Positions 8,128 through 16,985 of a DNA stretch of 25,181 nucleotides are shown piece after piece. The DNA lies in assembly GCA_946631935.1 (NCBI GenBank), contig CAMPAP010000135.1, forward strand, positions 1-25,181, written 5' to 3'. The DNA is from an uncultured Lachnospiraceae bacterium (lineage in GTDB: Bacteria; Bacillota; Clostridia; Lachnospirales; Lachnospiraceae). The notes below the pieces were generated by a model that was given only the letters and a program-made list of their open reading frames with translations, was not told the DNA's origin and did no database searches. Within the stretch, counting starts at the first letter, position 1; the number at the start of each line of letters is the position of its first letter. Position numbers and translations under genes: made by a program.

Positions 8128-8619
8128 TTATTCTTTAGTCTTCATCTGATGAGCTTTTTCTACGGACGTTTTCGGAATGACGATATTTTCCAGGAAAGGA
8201 TTGATGATGATGCCGAATATCCCGTTATCGCTTCCGTCAGGATTCTTCGCAAGGAGCATTCCCGCCATCTGTGAAAAGCGCAGTGCCACATTATCCTGAG
8301 TGTACATCTTCATGACACCGTTTGGATCATCCTTTTTCTTTGCGCTTTCAACCGTAGCACTGTCACTGAAGAGGACAAAAAATCTCTTTCCGTCAGGAGC
8401 GGTGAGAACGGGGAATCTGACTTTTGCTTTCTCGTTTATCAGCTTGTTTCCGCCTTCATCAACTTCAGCCAATATCTCGGCAGGAGCAAGGAGCTCCGCT
8501 TTGTCGAGTTCTTCCATGAACATGGCCTGGTGGGATGGATTAGGCTCCTTGCCGTCGGCTTTTATCAGCTGCATGGCACCCACCAGCATGGGGTTTGAAA
8601 CACTTTTATTGATCTCCAT
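8128..8619 (-). CDS. SseB-family protein
   Basis: The 163-residue protein matches the N-terminal SseB domain: an opening NPMLVGAMQLIK helix, then HQAMFMEELDKAELLAPAEI, a VRFPVLTAPDGKRFFVLFSD strand pair, and a C-terminal NPFLENIVIPK strand. E. coli SseB was named for enhanced serine sensitivity; the molecular role of the domain is unknown to me and it is common in Lachnospiraceae. No signal peptide or membrane segment is seen. The ATG lies one base after the hydratase stop, and its CAGGAG ribosome site is inside the hydratase gene, so translation is likely coupled. The tight link may reflect a shared pathway or only co-expression. Confidence 0.8.
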   Translation of the reverse strand: MEINKSVSNPMLVGAMQLIKADGKEPNPSHQAMFMEELDKAELLAPAEILAEVDEGGNKLINEKAKVRFPVLTAPDGKRFFVLFSDSATVESAKKKDDPNGVMKMYTQDNVALRFSQMAGMLLAKNPDGSDNGIFGIIINPFLENIVIPKTSVEKAHQMKTKE

Positions 8620-8620
8620 A

Positions 8621-10915
8621 TCATCTCCTGTTGTAATTGATCAGACATCCCTTGAGAATGATCTGTCTTTCTTCATCCGTAAGACTTCCGAGAGTCATTT
8701 CAAAAGGAACAAGTTTCTTTTCTTCAGTATCCACACGGTATGCGGTGATCTTATCCGTTTTGTCCTCTATGGCCTTCTTTATACCGGGAACAAATATATA
8801 ATCAAGGTTCCTGAAAGGAAGGTCGCCTGAAGGGATTATAAAAGGAAGCATCCCCCAGTTTATAAGATTTGATCTGTATCTCTTGGTGGCATATTCATTG
8901 GCGATATTCGCCCATCCGCCGAGAACCTTCTGGCAGCTTGCAGCCTGCTCTCTTGCGGAGCCGTCTCCGGGCTTTACGGCAAAAATGGTAGATCCGAAAC
9001 CGGTATTTTCATGTCCCGCAGCCGGAAACTCGGACTTAACGATCTCCATAACCTGTCTTACCCAGGGTGAATTCTTGCAGGGACTTTCTCCGGCCATACG
9101 GTCTTCCTCTGCTTTTCTGACTTCCTTGGCTCTTCCCACATATTCGGGATCCTTACGGCTGAGAGCAAATTCAGCAAGCCCAAGAGGATTTGATCTGTAG
9201 CTTGATGTCTCACCGGAAGGGATGAGCTCATCAGTTGTTGTTACGGGATCATGTATCTCCGAAACCACCTTGAGTACAAGATTCTCGGGAAGCGCTCCCA
9301 TCTTAGGCCAGTCCTTGATATTGGGTCCCAGTATGAGCTCTGCATCGGGATCTGCTTTATTACCCGAATCAAAAACTCTCTTAGCGTAAATGGAACTGTC
9401 AAAATGATACTTGTAAGTTCCAAGGTTTCCTTCGAAATACTCGGCACTTGTAAGCACTCCGCCGTTTGCCGCGGTAGCCGCAATGCTTCTTGCATCCATA
9501 AGAGCAACGGAAGCAACCTGACCGTTTTGAACCTTCGAGCCTTCCCTGTTGGGGAAATTTCTCGTAGAGTGACGGATACTGAACGCATTGTTTGAAGGGG
9601 TATCTCCCGCACCGAAACAGGGTCCGCAGAATGCAGTCTTAAGTACTGCACCTGTTTCAAGTATGGTCGCCGCGCATCCGTTTTTGATGATCTCCATATA
9701 TATAGGCATGGACGCAGGATAAACGCTAAGTGTAAACTCACCGTTTCCGATAGATGCGCCCTTAAGGATATCGGCTGCAGCACAGATATTTTCAAAACCG
9801 CCGCCTGCACATCCTGCTATGATCCCCTGGTCAACATGGAACTTACCGTTCCTGAGTTTGCTCATAAGTTCGAATTCAACCTTGTCGCCAAAAGAAACCT
9901 TAGCCGCTTTTTCAGCTTCATGGATTATATCTTCGGGATTAGCATTAAACTCATCTATGGTCACTGCATTACTGGGATGGAAAGGCATTGCGATCATGGG
10001 CTTTATCTCGGACAGATCTACGATGACTGCCCCATCGTAATATGCGATATCACCGGGATCCATCTTGCTGTATGCATCGGCTCTTCCATGAATCTCAAGG
10101 TATTCCTTTGTCTTGTCGTCGGTTACCCAGATTGATGACAGACATGTGGTTTCCGTGGTCATTACATCCACACCGATCCTGAAATCCTCGGAAAGGGAAG
10201 CAACTCCGGGGCCCACAAATTCCATGACCTTATTCTTAACGTATCCGCTCTTAAATACCGCACCGATAATGGCTATGGCAACGTCCTGGGGACCGACGCC
10301 CTTTCTGGGAGATCCTGTCAGATATATCGCAACCACTCCGGGCATTGCTATATCATATGTCTGTTCAAGCAGCTGCTTTACAAGCTCGGGACCGCCTTCA
10401 CCCATTGCCATGGTTCCAAGTGCTCCGTATCTTGTATGTGAATCAGAGCCCAGGATCATTCTTCCGCATCCGGCCATCATCTCTCTTTCGAACTGATGAA
10501 TTACCGCCTGATGAGGAGGAACATAGATTCCGCCGTACTTCCTTGCTGCTGAAAGTCCGAATACATGGTCGTCTTCATTGATTGTTCCGCCAACCGCGCA
10601 AAGGGAATTATGGCAGTTGGTAAGGACATAGGGAATGGGGAATTTCTCAAGTCCCGACGCCCTTGCCGTCTGAATGATACCGACGAAGGTGATGTCATGG
10701 CTTGCAAGGGAATCGAATCTGATCTTGAGATTCTGCATATTTCCGGAAGTGTTATGCTTTTCAAGGATCCCGTATGCCATGGTGTTCTTGGCAGCCTCTT
10801 CCTTTACAGGCATCTTCCCGGTAAGAGAAGCGACTTTTTCTGCGCATCCTTCGTTTTCTTCGATGAGCTCTGCACCGTTTACAAGGTACGCTCCGTTATC
10901 TGTACATCTGATCAT
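8621..10915 (-). CDS. Aconitase-superfamily hydratase (YbhJ-like), substrate unknown
   Basis: The ATG at 10915 has AAGGAG six bases upstream and gives 764 residues. It is a full-length aconitase-fold protein. GSDSHTRYGALGTMAMGEGG (156-175) matches the 'G(T/S)DSHT' active-site motif. Three cysteines that could bind a 4Fe-4S cluster are C369 (AGCAGG) and C430/C433 (FCGPCFG). STRNFPNREGS near 450-460 matches the substrate-binding SRNF loop, and a C-terminal swivel domain with a LINWGMLPF segment follows. The motifs differ from true citrate aconitase: AGCAGG replaces GSCTNS. Substrate assignment to citrate, homocitrate or isopropylmalate is therefore unsafe. The gene lies 83 bases after glgP. Confidence 0.85.
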   Translation of the reverse strand: MIRCTDNGAYLVNGAELIEENEGCAEKVASLTGKMPVKEEAAKNTMAYGILEKHNTSGNMQNLKIRFDSLASHDITFVGIIQTARASGLEKFPIPYVLTNCHNSLCAVGGTINEDDHVFGLSAARKYGGIYVPPHQAVIHQFEREMMAGCGRMILGSDSHTRYGALGTMAMGEGGPELVKQLLEQTYDIAMPGVVAIYLTGSPRKGVGPQDVAIAIIGAVFKSGYVKNKVMEFVGPGVASLSEDFRIGVDVMTTETTCLSSIWVTDDKTKEYLEIHGRADAYSKMDPGDIAYYDGAVIVDLSEIKPMIAMPFHPSNAVTIDEFNANPEDIIHEAEKAAKVSFGDKVEFELMSKLRNGKFHVDQGIIAGCAGGGFENICAAADILKGASIGNGEFTLSVYPASMPIYMEIIKNGCAATILETGAVLKTAFCGPCFGAGDTPSNNAFSIRHSTRNFPNREGSKVQNGQVASVALMDARSIAATAANGGVLTSAEYFEGNLGTYKYHFDSSIYAKRVFDSGNKADPDAELILGPNIKDWPKMGALPENLVLKVVSEIHDPVTTTDELIPSGETSSYRSNPLGLAEFALSRKDPEYVGRAKEVRKAEEDRMAGESPCKNSPWVRQVMEIVKSEFPAAGHENTGFGSTIFAVKPGDGSAREQAASCQKVLGGWANIANEYATKRYRSNLINWGMLPFIIPSGDLPFRNLDYIFVPGIKKAIEDKTDKITAYRVDTEEKKLVPFEMTLGSLTDEERQIILKGCLINYNRR

Positions 10916-10931
10916 AATAATCTCCTTAGTC

Positions 10932-10982
10932 AAACGATACCGGAGCATCTGCCCCGGTATCATAACCCATGATAAATCGTTT
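10932..10982 (-). other. Structured intergenic region before the hydratase
   Basis: GATACCGG (10936-10943) and CCGGTATC (10954-10961) make a perfect 8-bp stem with a 10-base loop. AAACGAT and ATCGTTT flank it and could extend or compete with the stem. No T run follows on the minus strand, so it is not a clear terminator. It could protect or process the mRNA, or affect hydratase translation. I see no good promoter in this 83-base gap. Confidence 0.5.
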
Positions 10983-10998
10983 CATCATAAGGCTTTAA

Positions 10999-13512
10999 TT
11001 ATTTAACCGATTTTGAAGAATTCTTTCTGAGAGTAACCTTGTCAAGCTTCCAGATTTCATCAACATACTGCTGGATGGTTCTGTCAGATGTGAACTTTCC
11101 GGAATTTGCAACATTGAGGATGGCACTCTTTGCCCATGCGGACTGGTTTCCGTAATAATCCACTATTCTCTGTCTTGCATCGGAATAGGATTTGAAATCC
11201 TTGAGGATGAAGTAGGTATCAGCCTTGGATGTGGATTGTGTATTGAGAAGGCTGTTGTAAAGAGGTCTGAACAGCTCGGTGTCGGAAGCATAGGTTCCGT
11301 TGATGAGCTGCATGAGTCCTCTTCTGATGTCGGGATCGTTGTTGAAGATCTGCATGGGATCATATCCGCCGTTATTCTCGAAGGAGATGACCTCGTCGGA
11401 ACTCATACCGAAGATGAATGCATTCTCTTCACCTACTTCCTTTACGATCTCTACATTTGCACCATCCATTGTTCCGAGAGTGAGGGCACCGTTTAACATA
11501 AACTTCATGTTACTGGTTCCGGATGCCTCCTTGGAAGCCGTGGAGATCTGCTCTGAAACATCAGCTGCCGCAAAGATAAGCTCAGCGTTTGATACATTGT
11601 AGTTCTCGATGAAAACTACCTTCATGAGGCCCTTTACATCGGGGTCGTTATTGATAACATCGGCAACAGAGTTGATAAGCTTGATGGTAAGCTTTGCGTT
11701 TCTGTATCCTGCTGCAGCCTTTGCTCCGAAGATAAATGTCCTGGGTGTGAACTCCATATCGGGATGATCCTTGATCTCGTTGTAGAGATACATGATATGA
11801 AGGATGTTCATAAGCTGTCTCTTATACTCATGGAGACGCTTGACCTGTACGTCGAAAATGGATCTGGGATCGACATCGATGCCGTTAGCCTTTGAGATAT
11901 ACTCTGCAAGCCTTACTTTGTTACGGTACTTGATGTTCATGAACTCCTTCTGTGCCTTCTTGTCGTCGGCATAGATGGCAAGCTCGTGAATATGAGGAAG
12001 ATTGGTGATCCACTCATCTCCGATATGATCGGTTACCCAGTCTGCAAGAAGTTCGTTTCCGTGAAGGAGGAATCTTCTCTGGGTGATACCGTTAGTCTTG
12101 TTATTGAACTTTTCGGGGAACATCTCATAGAAGTCCCTGAGTTCCTGCTTCTTAAGGATCTCAGTGTGAAGTTCGGCAACACCGTTTACGGAATAGCCTG
12201 AAACGATAGCCATATGAGCCATCTTAACCTGTCCGTCGTAGATGATAGCCATCTTGCGGATCTTCTCGTTAACATCAACTCCGGGCTGGCCTTCGTATTT
12301 TGCCTTGATCTGCTCGATGAAACGTCTGTTGATCTCTTCGACGATCTGGTAGACTCTGGGAAGAAGACGGCTGAAAAGCTCTATGGGCCACTTCTCAAGT
12401 GCCTCGCTCATGATGGTGTGGTTTGTGTATGCACAGGTCTTTGTAGTAACCTCCCATGCCTCGTCCCACTCAAGACCGTAGTCATCCATCAGTACTCTCA
12501 TAAGCTCTGCGATGGCAACGGTAGGATGGGTATCGTTGAGCTGGAAGGTGACCTTCTCGTAGAACTTCTTAATATCCTTGTGTGTACGCATATATTTTTC
12601 AACAGCTTCCTGAACGGATGCAGAGATGAAGAAATACTGCTGCTTGAGTCTGAGCTCCTTTCCTGCGTAGTGGTTATCGTTGGGATAAAGGACCTCGACG
12701 ATATTTCTTGCAAGATTCTCCTGCTCAACGGATCTCTGATAATCACCCTTGTCAAATGCATCCAGCTGGAAGCACTCAACAGGCTCTGCGTCCCAGATCC
12801 TTAAGGTGTTAACGATGCCGTTTCCGTAACCTACGATGGGAAGATCGAAGGGGATCGCTCTTACTGACTGGTAATCCTTCTGGGTGAAGATACCTCTTCC
12901 CTTCTCATCTGTATGAACATCAACATATCCGCCGAACTTGATCTCCTTGGCATATTCGGGACGACGAAGTTCAAAAGGATTGCCGTTTGCAAGCCAGTTA
13001 TCGGGAACCTCTACCTGATATCCGTCCTCGATCTTCTGCTTGAACATACCATAACGGTATCTGATACCGCATCCGTATGCGGGATATCCGAGAGTGGCAA
13101 GTGAATCAAGAAAACATGCAGCAAGCCTTCCGAGACCTCCGTTTCCCAGTGCGGCATCGGGTTCCTGGTCCTCAACCACATTAAGGTCAAGCCCCATCTC
13201 ATCACATGCTTCCTTGACAGCCTTGTATGCCTGCATATTAATGAGGCTGTTTCCGAGAGCTCTTCCCATAAGGAACTCCATGGACATATAGTAGACCGTC
13301 TTGGGATCTTCCTTCTCATATGCCTCCTGGGTCTCTATCCACATATCCATGATCTGATCCTTTATGGCATAGGATACAGCCTGGAAGATCTGCTGCGGGG
13401 AAGCCTCCTCCATGGTCTTTCTGAAAAGGGTCTTCACATTGTAATTGACACTTCTCTTAAACAGTTCCTTATCAAATTTTTCTCTTTTTGTGGCTGCTGA
13501 AGTAGTTTTCAA
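10999..13512 (-). CDS. glgP: Glycogen / maltodextrin phosphorylase
   Basis: The enzyme releases glucose 1-phosphate from alpha-1,4-glucans such as stored glycogen, using pyridoxal phosphate. The start is TTG at 13512 with AAAAGGAG eight bases upstream, giving 837 residues, normal for GH-like GT35 phosphorylases. Signatures include EPDAALGNGGLGRLAACFLD, GYGIRYRYG-type GCGIRYRYGMF, and the cofactor site EASGTSNMKFMLNGALTLGT, whose Lys binds PLP. The start lies 16 bases after the ileS stop with no promoter or terminator between, so glgP appears to ride on the ileS transcript. That is an unusual partner for a storage-carbohydrate enzyme. Confidence 0.95.
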   Translation of the reverse strand: MKTTSAATKREKFDKELFKRSVNYNVKTLFRKTMEEASPQQIFQAVSYAIKDQIMDMWIETQEAYEKEDPKTVYYMSMEFLMGRALGNSLINMQAYKAVKEACDEMGLDLNVVEDQEPDAALGNGGLGRLAACFLDSLATLGYPAYGCGIRYRYGMFKQKIEDGYQVEVPDNWLANGNPFELRRPEYAKEIKFGGYVDVHTDEKGRGIFTQKDYQSVRAIPFDLPIVGYGNGIVNTLRIWDAEPVECFQLDAFDKGDYQRSVEQENLARNIVEVLYPNDNHYAGKELRLKQQYFFISASVQEAVEKYMRTHKDIKKFYEKVTFQLNDTHPTVAIAELMRVLMDDYGLEWDEAWEVTTKTCAYTNHTIMSEALEKWPIELFSRLLPRVYQIVEEINRRFIEQIKAKYEGQPGVDVNEKIRKMAIIYDGQVKMAHMAIVSGYSVNGVAELHTEILKKQELRDFYEMFPEKFNNKTNGITQRRFLLHGNELLADWVTDHIGDEWITNLPHIHELAIYADDKKAQKEFMNIKYRNKVRLAEYISKANGIDVDPRSIFDVQVKRLHEYKRQLMNILHIMYLYNEIKDHPDMEFTPRTFIFGAKAAAGYRNAKLTIKLINSVADVINNDPDVKGLMKVVFIENYNVSNAELIFAAADVSEQISTASKEASGTSNMKFMLNGALTLGTMDGANVEIVKEVGEENAFIFGMSSDEVISFENNGGYDPMQIFNNDPDIRRGLMQLINGTYASDTELFRPLYNSLLNTQSTSKADTYFILKDFKSYSDARQRIVDYYGNQSAWAKSAILNVANSGKFTSDRTIQQYVDEIWKLDKVTLRKNSSKSVK

Positions 13513-13528
13513 TTTGCTTTCTCCTTTT

Positions 13529-16500
13529 TTACTTCTTTTTTACGGATATCGTGACTTTTTCGCCGTTGATATCCCATTCCTTTGTAAAATCGTATGTCTC
13601 ACCGGAAGTGATCTCATCCGCAAGAAGCTTTGTGGCGATCTGTGCCTCATTCTTTCTTACGATACCGAGAAGTTTTTCATTTCCGCTCAGTGAAATGAGA
13701 ATGTGATCCATAACTTCAAAGCCGGAATCCTTACGCATTGTCTGGACCTTCGACACAAGTTCTGCCGCAAATCCTTCTTCGATCAGTTCGTCGGTAAGGT
13801 TAAGATCAAGGACTACGGTCATGCCGTGATCCTCAGAAGCTTCGAAACCTTCCTTCCTGGTCATCTCTATCAGAAGATCATCCTTTGAAAGCTCTATGGA
13901 ATTGCCATCCACATCAAACTTAAGAACGCCTGCTGCCTCAAGCTCATCCATAGCCTTATTGCCGTCGATCTCCTTAAGAACTTTTTGGATGCCGCCAAGC
14001 TGCTTTCCGTACTTAGGTCCCACGGTCTTAAGCTGGGGCTTGAAGATATAGGTGGTAAAATCCCTTACATCATCCGCAAATACCACCTCTTTGACATTAA
14101 GCTCTTCCTTGATGATATCAGTATAGAATCCGTCAAGTTTCTCCTCGCTCTTAATGTACATCTTGGGAATGGGCTGACGGTTCTTGACACTTCCTTCATT
14201 TCTGCAGGCACGTCCCAATACTACCGCATCAAGAACTGTTTCCATCTTCTCCTCAAGTAATTTGTCTATATGTGATTCATCCGCTACAGGATAATCGCAC
14301 AGATGAATGCTCTCCGGAGCATTTGCATCGGAGGACCTGACAATATTCTGGTAAATGCTCTCTGTCATGAAGGGAATCATGGGTGCTGAGAGTTTTGATA
14401 CGGTAACAAGTGCAGTATAGAGTGTCATATACGCATTTATCTTGTCCTGCTCCATGCCCTTTGCCCAGAACCTTTCACGGCTTCTGCGCACATACCAGTT
14501 ACTCATCTCGTCAACAAATTTCTCAAGTACAGCACATGCTTCAGGGATCTTATATTCGTCAAGATAAGTATCTGTTTCCTTCACGCAGGTATTAAGCCTT
14601 GAAAGAAGCCACTTATCCATAACGGTAAGCTTATCGTATTCAAGCTTATACTTTCCTGCATCGAATCCGTCAATATTCGCATACAGAACAAAGAAAGCAT
14701 ATGTATTCCAAAGCGTTCCGAGGAATTTCCTCTGTCCTTCGATGACCGAAGCCTCGGAAAATCTCTTGGGAAGCCAGGGGGCTGCGCTTGTATAGAAATA
14801 CCATCTGATGGCATCAGCACCAAACTTGCCGAGAGCTTCCATGGGGTCGACTACATTTCCAAGGTGCTTGCTCATCTTTCTGCCCTGCTCGTCCTGGACA
14901 AGACCCAGAACTATAACGTTCTCATAAGGGGATTTATTGAAAAGAAGTGTTCCTTCTGCCATAAGAGAGTAGAACCATCCTCTTGTCTGGTCCACAGCCT
15001 CTGAGATAAATGCCGCAGGGAACTGCTTTTCAAAGATATCCTTGTTCTCAAAAGGATAATGATGCTGTGCAAAAGGCATTGCACCGGAATCAAACCAGCA
15101 GTCGATGACTTCGGGAACTCTCTTCATCTCCCCGCCGCAGTCGGGACACTTGCAGGTTATCTCATCTATAAACGGCCTGTGGAGTTCAACTGTCTTTGCC
15201 TTCTCATCTCCGCTTGCTGCAAAAAGTTCCTCTCTTGAGCCTATGCAGATCCTCTTTCCGCACTCACACTCCCAGATATTGAGAGGAGTTCCCCAGTAAC
15301 GGTTTCTCGAAAGAGCCCAGTCCTGTATATTCTCAAGCCAGTTGCCGAAACGTCCGGTTCCGATACTCTCCGGCATCCAGTGAACGGTATTGTTATTCTT
15401 TACAAGATCGTCCTTAACCGCAGTAACCTTTATGTACCATGACTCACGGGCATAGTACAAAAGCGGAGTATCACATCTCCAGCAGAAAGGATAATCATGC
15501 TCAAACTTAGGTGCGTCAAAAAGCTTGCCGTCGCTGTCAAGATCCTTGAGAACAAGCGGATCCGCATCCTTTACAAACTTTCCTTCATAAGGGGTGTCGG
15601 AAGTCATATTACCCTTGCCGTCAACAAACTGCACAAAGGGAAGATCGTATTCTCTTCCCACACGTGAGTCGTCTTCACCGAAGGCGGGAGCTATATGAAC
15701 GATACCTGTACCGTCTGTCATGGTTACATAATCGTCCATTACGATGTAATGAGCCTTTTTGTGCTGCTTATCGGCAGCCTTTGCAGCGCCTTCAAAAAGA
15801 GGTTCATATTCCATCCTCTCAAGATCGCTGCCCTTATACTTTTCAATAACCTCGTAAGCAGGTGCATCCTCTGTCTTGAATTTTCCGAGAAGGGTATCCG
15901 CAAGAGCCTCGGCGAGAATATATGTATAGCCGTCAGCAGCCTTTACCTTTACATAGCTTTCGGAAGGATTGACGCAGAGCGCGACGTTTGAAGGAAGTGT
16001 CCAGGGAGTAGTAGTCCATGCAAGAAAATAGAAATCCCCGTCCTTAGCCTTAAAACGTACAACCGCGGAACGCTCCTTTACTGTCTTGTATCCCTGTGCC
16101 ACCTCATGGCTTGAAAGAGGAGTTCCGCACCTTGGGCAGTAGGGAACTATCTTAAATCCCTTGTAAAGAAGTCCCTTATCCCAGATGGTCTTAAGAGCCC
16201 ACCATTCGGACTCGATATAGTCATCGCTGTAGGTGATATAAGGATTTTCCATGTCAGCCCAGAAGCCGATCTTGGAAGAAAAATCCTCCCACATCCCCTT
16301 ATATTTCCATACGGACTCTTTACACTTTCCTATAAAGGGCTCAAGTCCGTAGTCTTCGATCTGCTCCTTTCCGTTGATGCCAAGAAGCTTCTCTACTTCA
16401 AGTTCAACGGGAAGACCGTGGGTGTCCCATCCGGCCTTACGGGGAACCTGATATCCCTTCATTGTACGGTATCTGGGGATCATGTCCTTGATGGTCCTCG

Positions 16501-16681
16501 TCTCGACATGACCTATATGAGGCTTTCCGTTTGCAGTGGGCGGGCCGTCATAGAATGTATATACCGGTCCCTCCTTGCGGGAATCGATGCTCTTACGGAA
16601 GATATCATTCTCTTCCCAGAATTTTTCCACTTCAGACTCTCTTGCCGTAAAGGAAAGGTCTGAATTTACCTGCTTGTACAT
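13529..16681 (-). CDS. ileS: Isoleucyl-tRNA synthetase
   Basis: It charges tRNA-Ile with isoleucine in the cytosol. The ATG at 16681 is preceded by CAGGAGG and GGAGG and gives 1050 residues starting MYKQVNSDLSFTARESEVEK. The frame stays open upstream to 16741, but that stretch is the terminator-like hairpin. Class I signatures are GKPHIGH (HIGH) and GRKMSKHLGN (KMSKS). AGWDTHGLPVE lies in the catalytic domain and WTTTPWTLPSNVAL in the editing domain. YCPRCGTPLSSHE supplies zinc ligands. The length and the absence of a C-terminal four-Cys zinc finger fit the eukaryote-like IleS2 type, often less sensitive to mupirocin; the subtype is my inference. It heads the ileS-glgP-hydratase-sseB run. Confidence 0.95.
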   Translation of the reverse strand: MYKQVNSDLSFTARESEVEKFWEENDIFRKSIDSRKEGPVYTFYDGPPTANGKPHIGHVETRTIKDMIPRYRTMKGYQVPRKAGWDTHGLPVELEVEKLLGINGKEQIEDYGLEPFIGKCKESVWKYKGMWEDFSSKIGFWADMENPYITYSDDYIESEWWALKTIWDKGLLYKGFKIVPYCPRCGTPLSSHEVAQGYKTVKERSAVVRFKAKDGDFYFLAWTTTPWTLPSNVALCVNPSESYVKVKAADGYTYILAEALADTLLGKFKTEDAPAYEVIEKYKGSDLERMEYEPLFEGAAKAADKQHKKAHYIVMDDYVTMTDGTGIVHIAPAFGEDDSRVGREYDLPFVQFVDGKGNMTSDTPYEGKFVKDADPLVLKDLDSDGKLFDAPKFEHDYPFCWRCDTPLLYYARESWYIKVTAVKDDLVKNNNTVHWMPESIGTGRFGNWLENIQDWALSRNRYWGTPLNIWECECGKRICIGSREELFAASGDEKAKTVELHRPFIDEITCKCPDCGGEMKRVPEVIDCWFDSGAMPFAQHHYPFENKDIFEKQFPAAFISEAVDQTRGWFYSLMAEGTLLFNKSPYENVIVLGLVQDEQGRKMSKHLGNVVDPMEALGKFGADAIRWYFYTSAAPWLPKRFSEASVIEGQRKFLGTLWNTYAFFVLYANIDGFDAGKYKLEYDKLTVMDKWLLSRLNTCVKETDTYLDEYKIPEACAVLEKFVDEMSNWYVRRSRERFWAKGMEQDKINAYMTLYTALVTVSKLSAPMIPFMTESIYQNIVRSSDANAPESIHLCDYPVADESHIDKLLEEKMETVLDAVVLGRACRNEGSVKNRQPIPKMYIKSEEKLDGFYTDIIKEELNVKEVVFADDVRDFTTYIFKPQLKTVGPKYGKQLGGIQKVLKEIDGNKAMDELEAAGVLKFDVDGNSIELSKDDLLIEMTRKEGFEASEDHGMTVVLDLNLTDELIEEGFAAELVSKVQTMRKDSGFEVMDHILISLSGNEKLLGIVRKNEAQIATKLLADEITSGETYDFTKEWDINGEKVTISVKKK

Positions 16682-16724
16682 AGCCTCCGTAACCTCCTGA
16701 TACTGCCGCCCACGCGGCTTTATG

Positions 16725-16757
16725 AAAAAAACAAACCTCACGGTAATGGCGCGAGGT
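16725..16757 (-). terminator. Attenuator-like terminator hairpin in the ileS leader
   Basis: On the minus strand ACCTCGCG (16757-16750) pairs with CGTGAGGT (16742-16735), eight pairs with one G-U, around a 7-base loop. TTTGTTTTTTTC follows. It lies about 50 bases after the likely transcription start and 44 bases before the ileS ATG, so it could stop transcription before the gene. Confidence 0.65.
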
Positions 16758-16813
16758 CCATAGTGATCATATCTACATAATTAATGTTATTATTACAATG
16801 CAGACCAAAGGAA

Positions 16814-16842
16814 ATTTTAGTTGAAAACGGCGAAAATGTCAA
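16814..16842 (-). promoter_or_regulatory. Strong sigma-A promoter for ileS
   Basis: TTGACA (16842-16837), a 17-base spacer and TAAAAT (16819-16814) on the minus strand form a near-consensus promoter. The expected start near 16807 leaves a leader of about 125 bases that contains the hairpin. It is back to back with the diguanylate cyclase promoter. Confidence 0.8.
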
Positions 16843-16860
16843 TATAAACGGGCTTTTGCA

Positions 16861-16889
16861 TTGTTTTTTGACCCGTATGAATATATAAT
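16861..16889 (+). promoter_or_regulatory. Sigma-A promoter for the diguanylate cyclase gene
   Basis: TTGTTT (16861-16866), a 17-base spacer and a perfect TATAAT (16884-16889) precede the GTG start at 16986 by about 95 bases. Its -35 lies only 18 bases from the -35 of the divergent ileS promoter, so the two could interfere. Confidence 0.7.
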
Positions 16890-16985
16890 GATTTGTGTGT
16901 TAAAAAACACTTCATTTTCCGTTCCCGGATGTTGAAAGCATATCACCACGCGGGACGGTTTCTGATATCCTCCAGAGGTTTAAAA

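Noticed and set aside
8621..10915. Calling the hydratase AcnA, LeuC or homoaconitase
   Set aside because: The first cluster motif differs (AGCAGG) and no pathway partner genes are nearby, so only the superfamily is supported.
12214..12804. 196-codon plus-strand open frame opposite glgP
   Set aside because: It is antisense to a highly conserved part of glycogen phosphorylase and has no domain features.
16682..16741. Upstream GTG start for ileS
   Set aside because: The extension lies in the terminator-like hairpin and its T run; the ATG at 16681 has a good ribosome site and the family N-terminus.
16725..16842. Canonical T-box riboswitch before ileS
   Set aside because: No TGGNACCGCG element and too little space between promoter and hairpin for stem I with a specifier loop.
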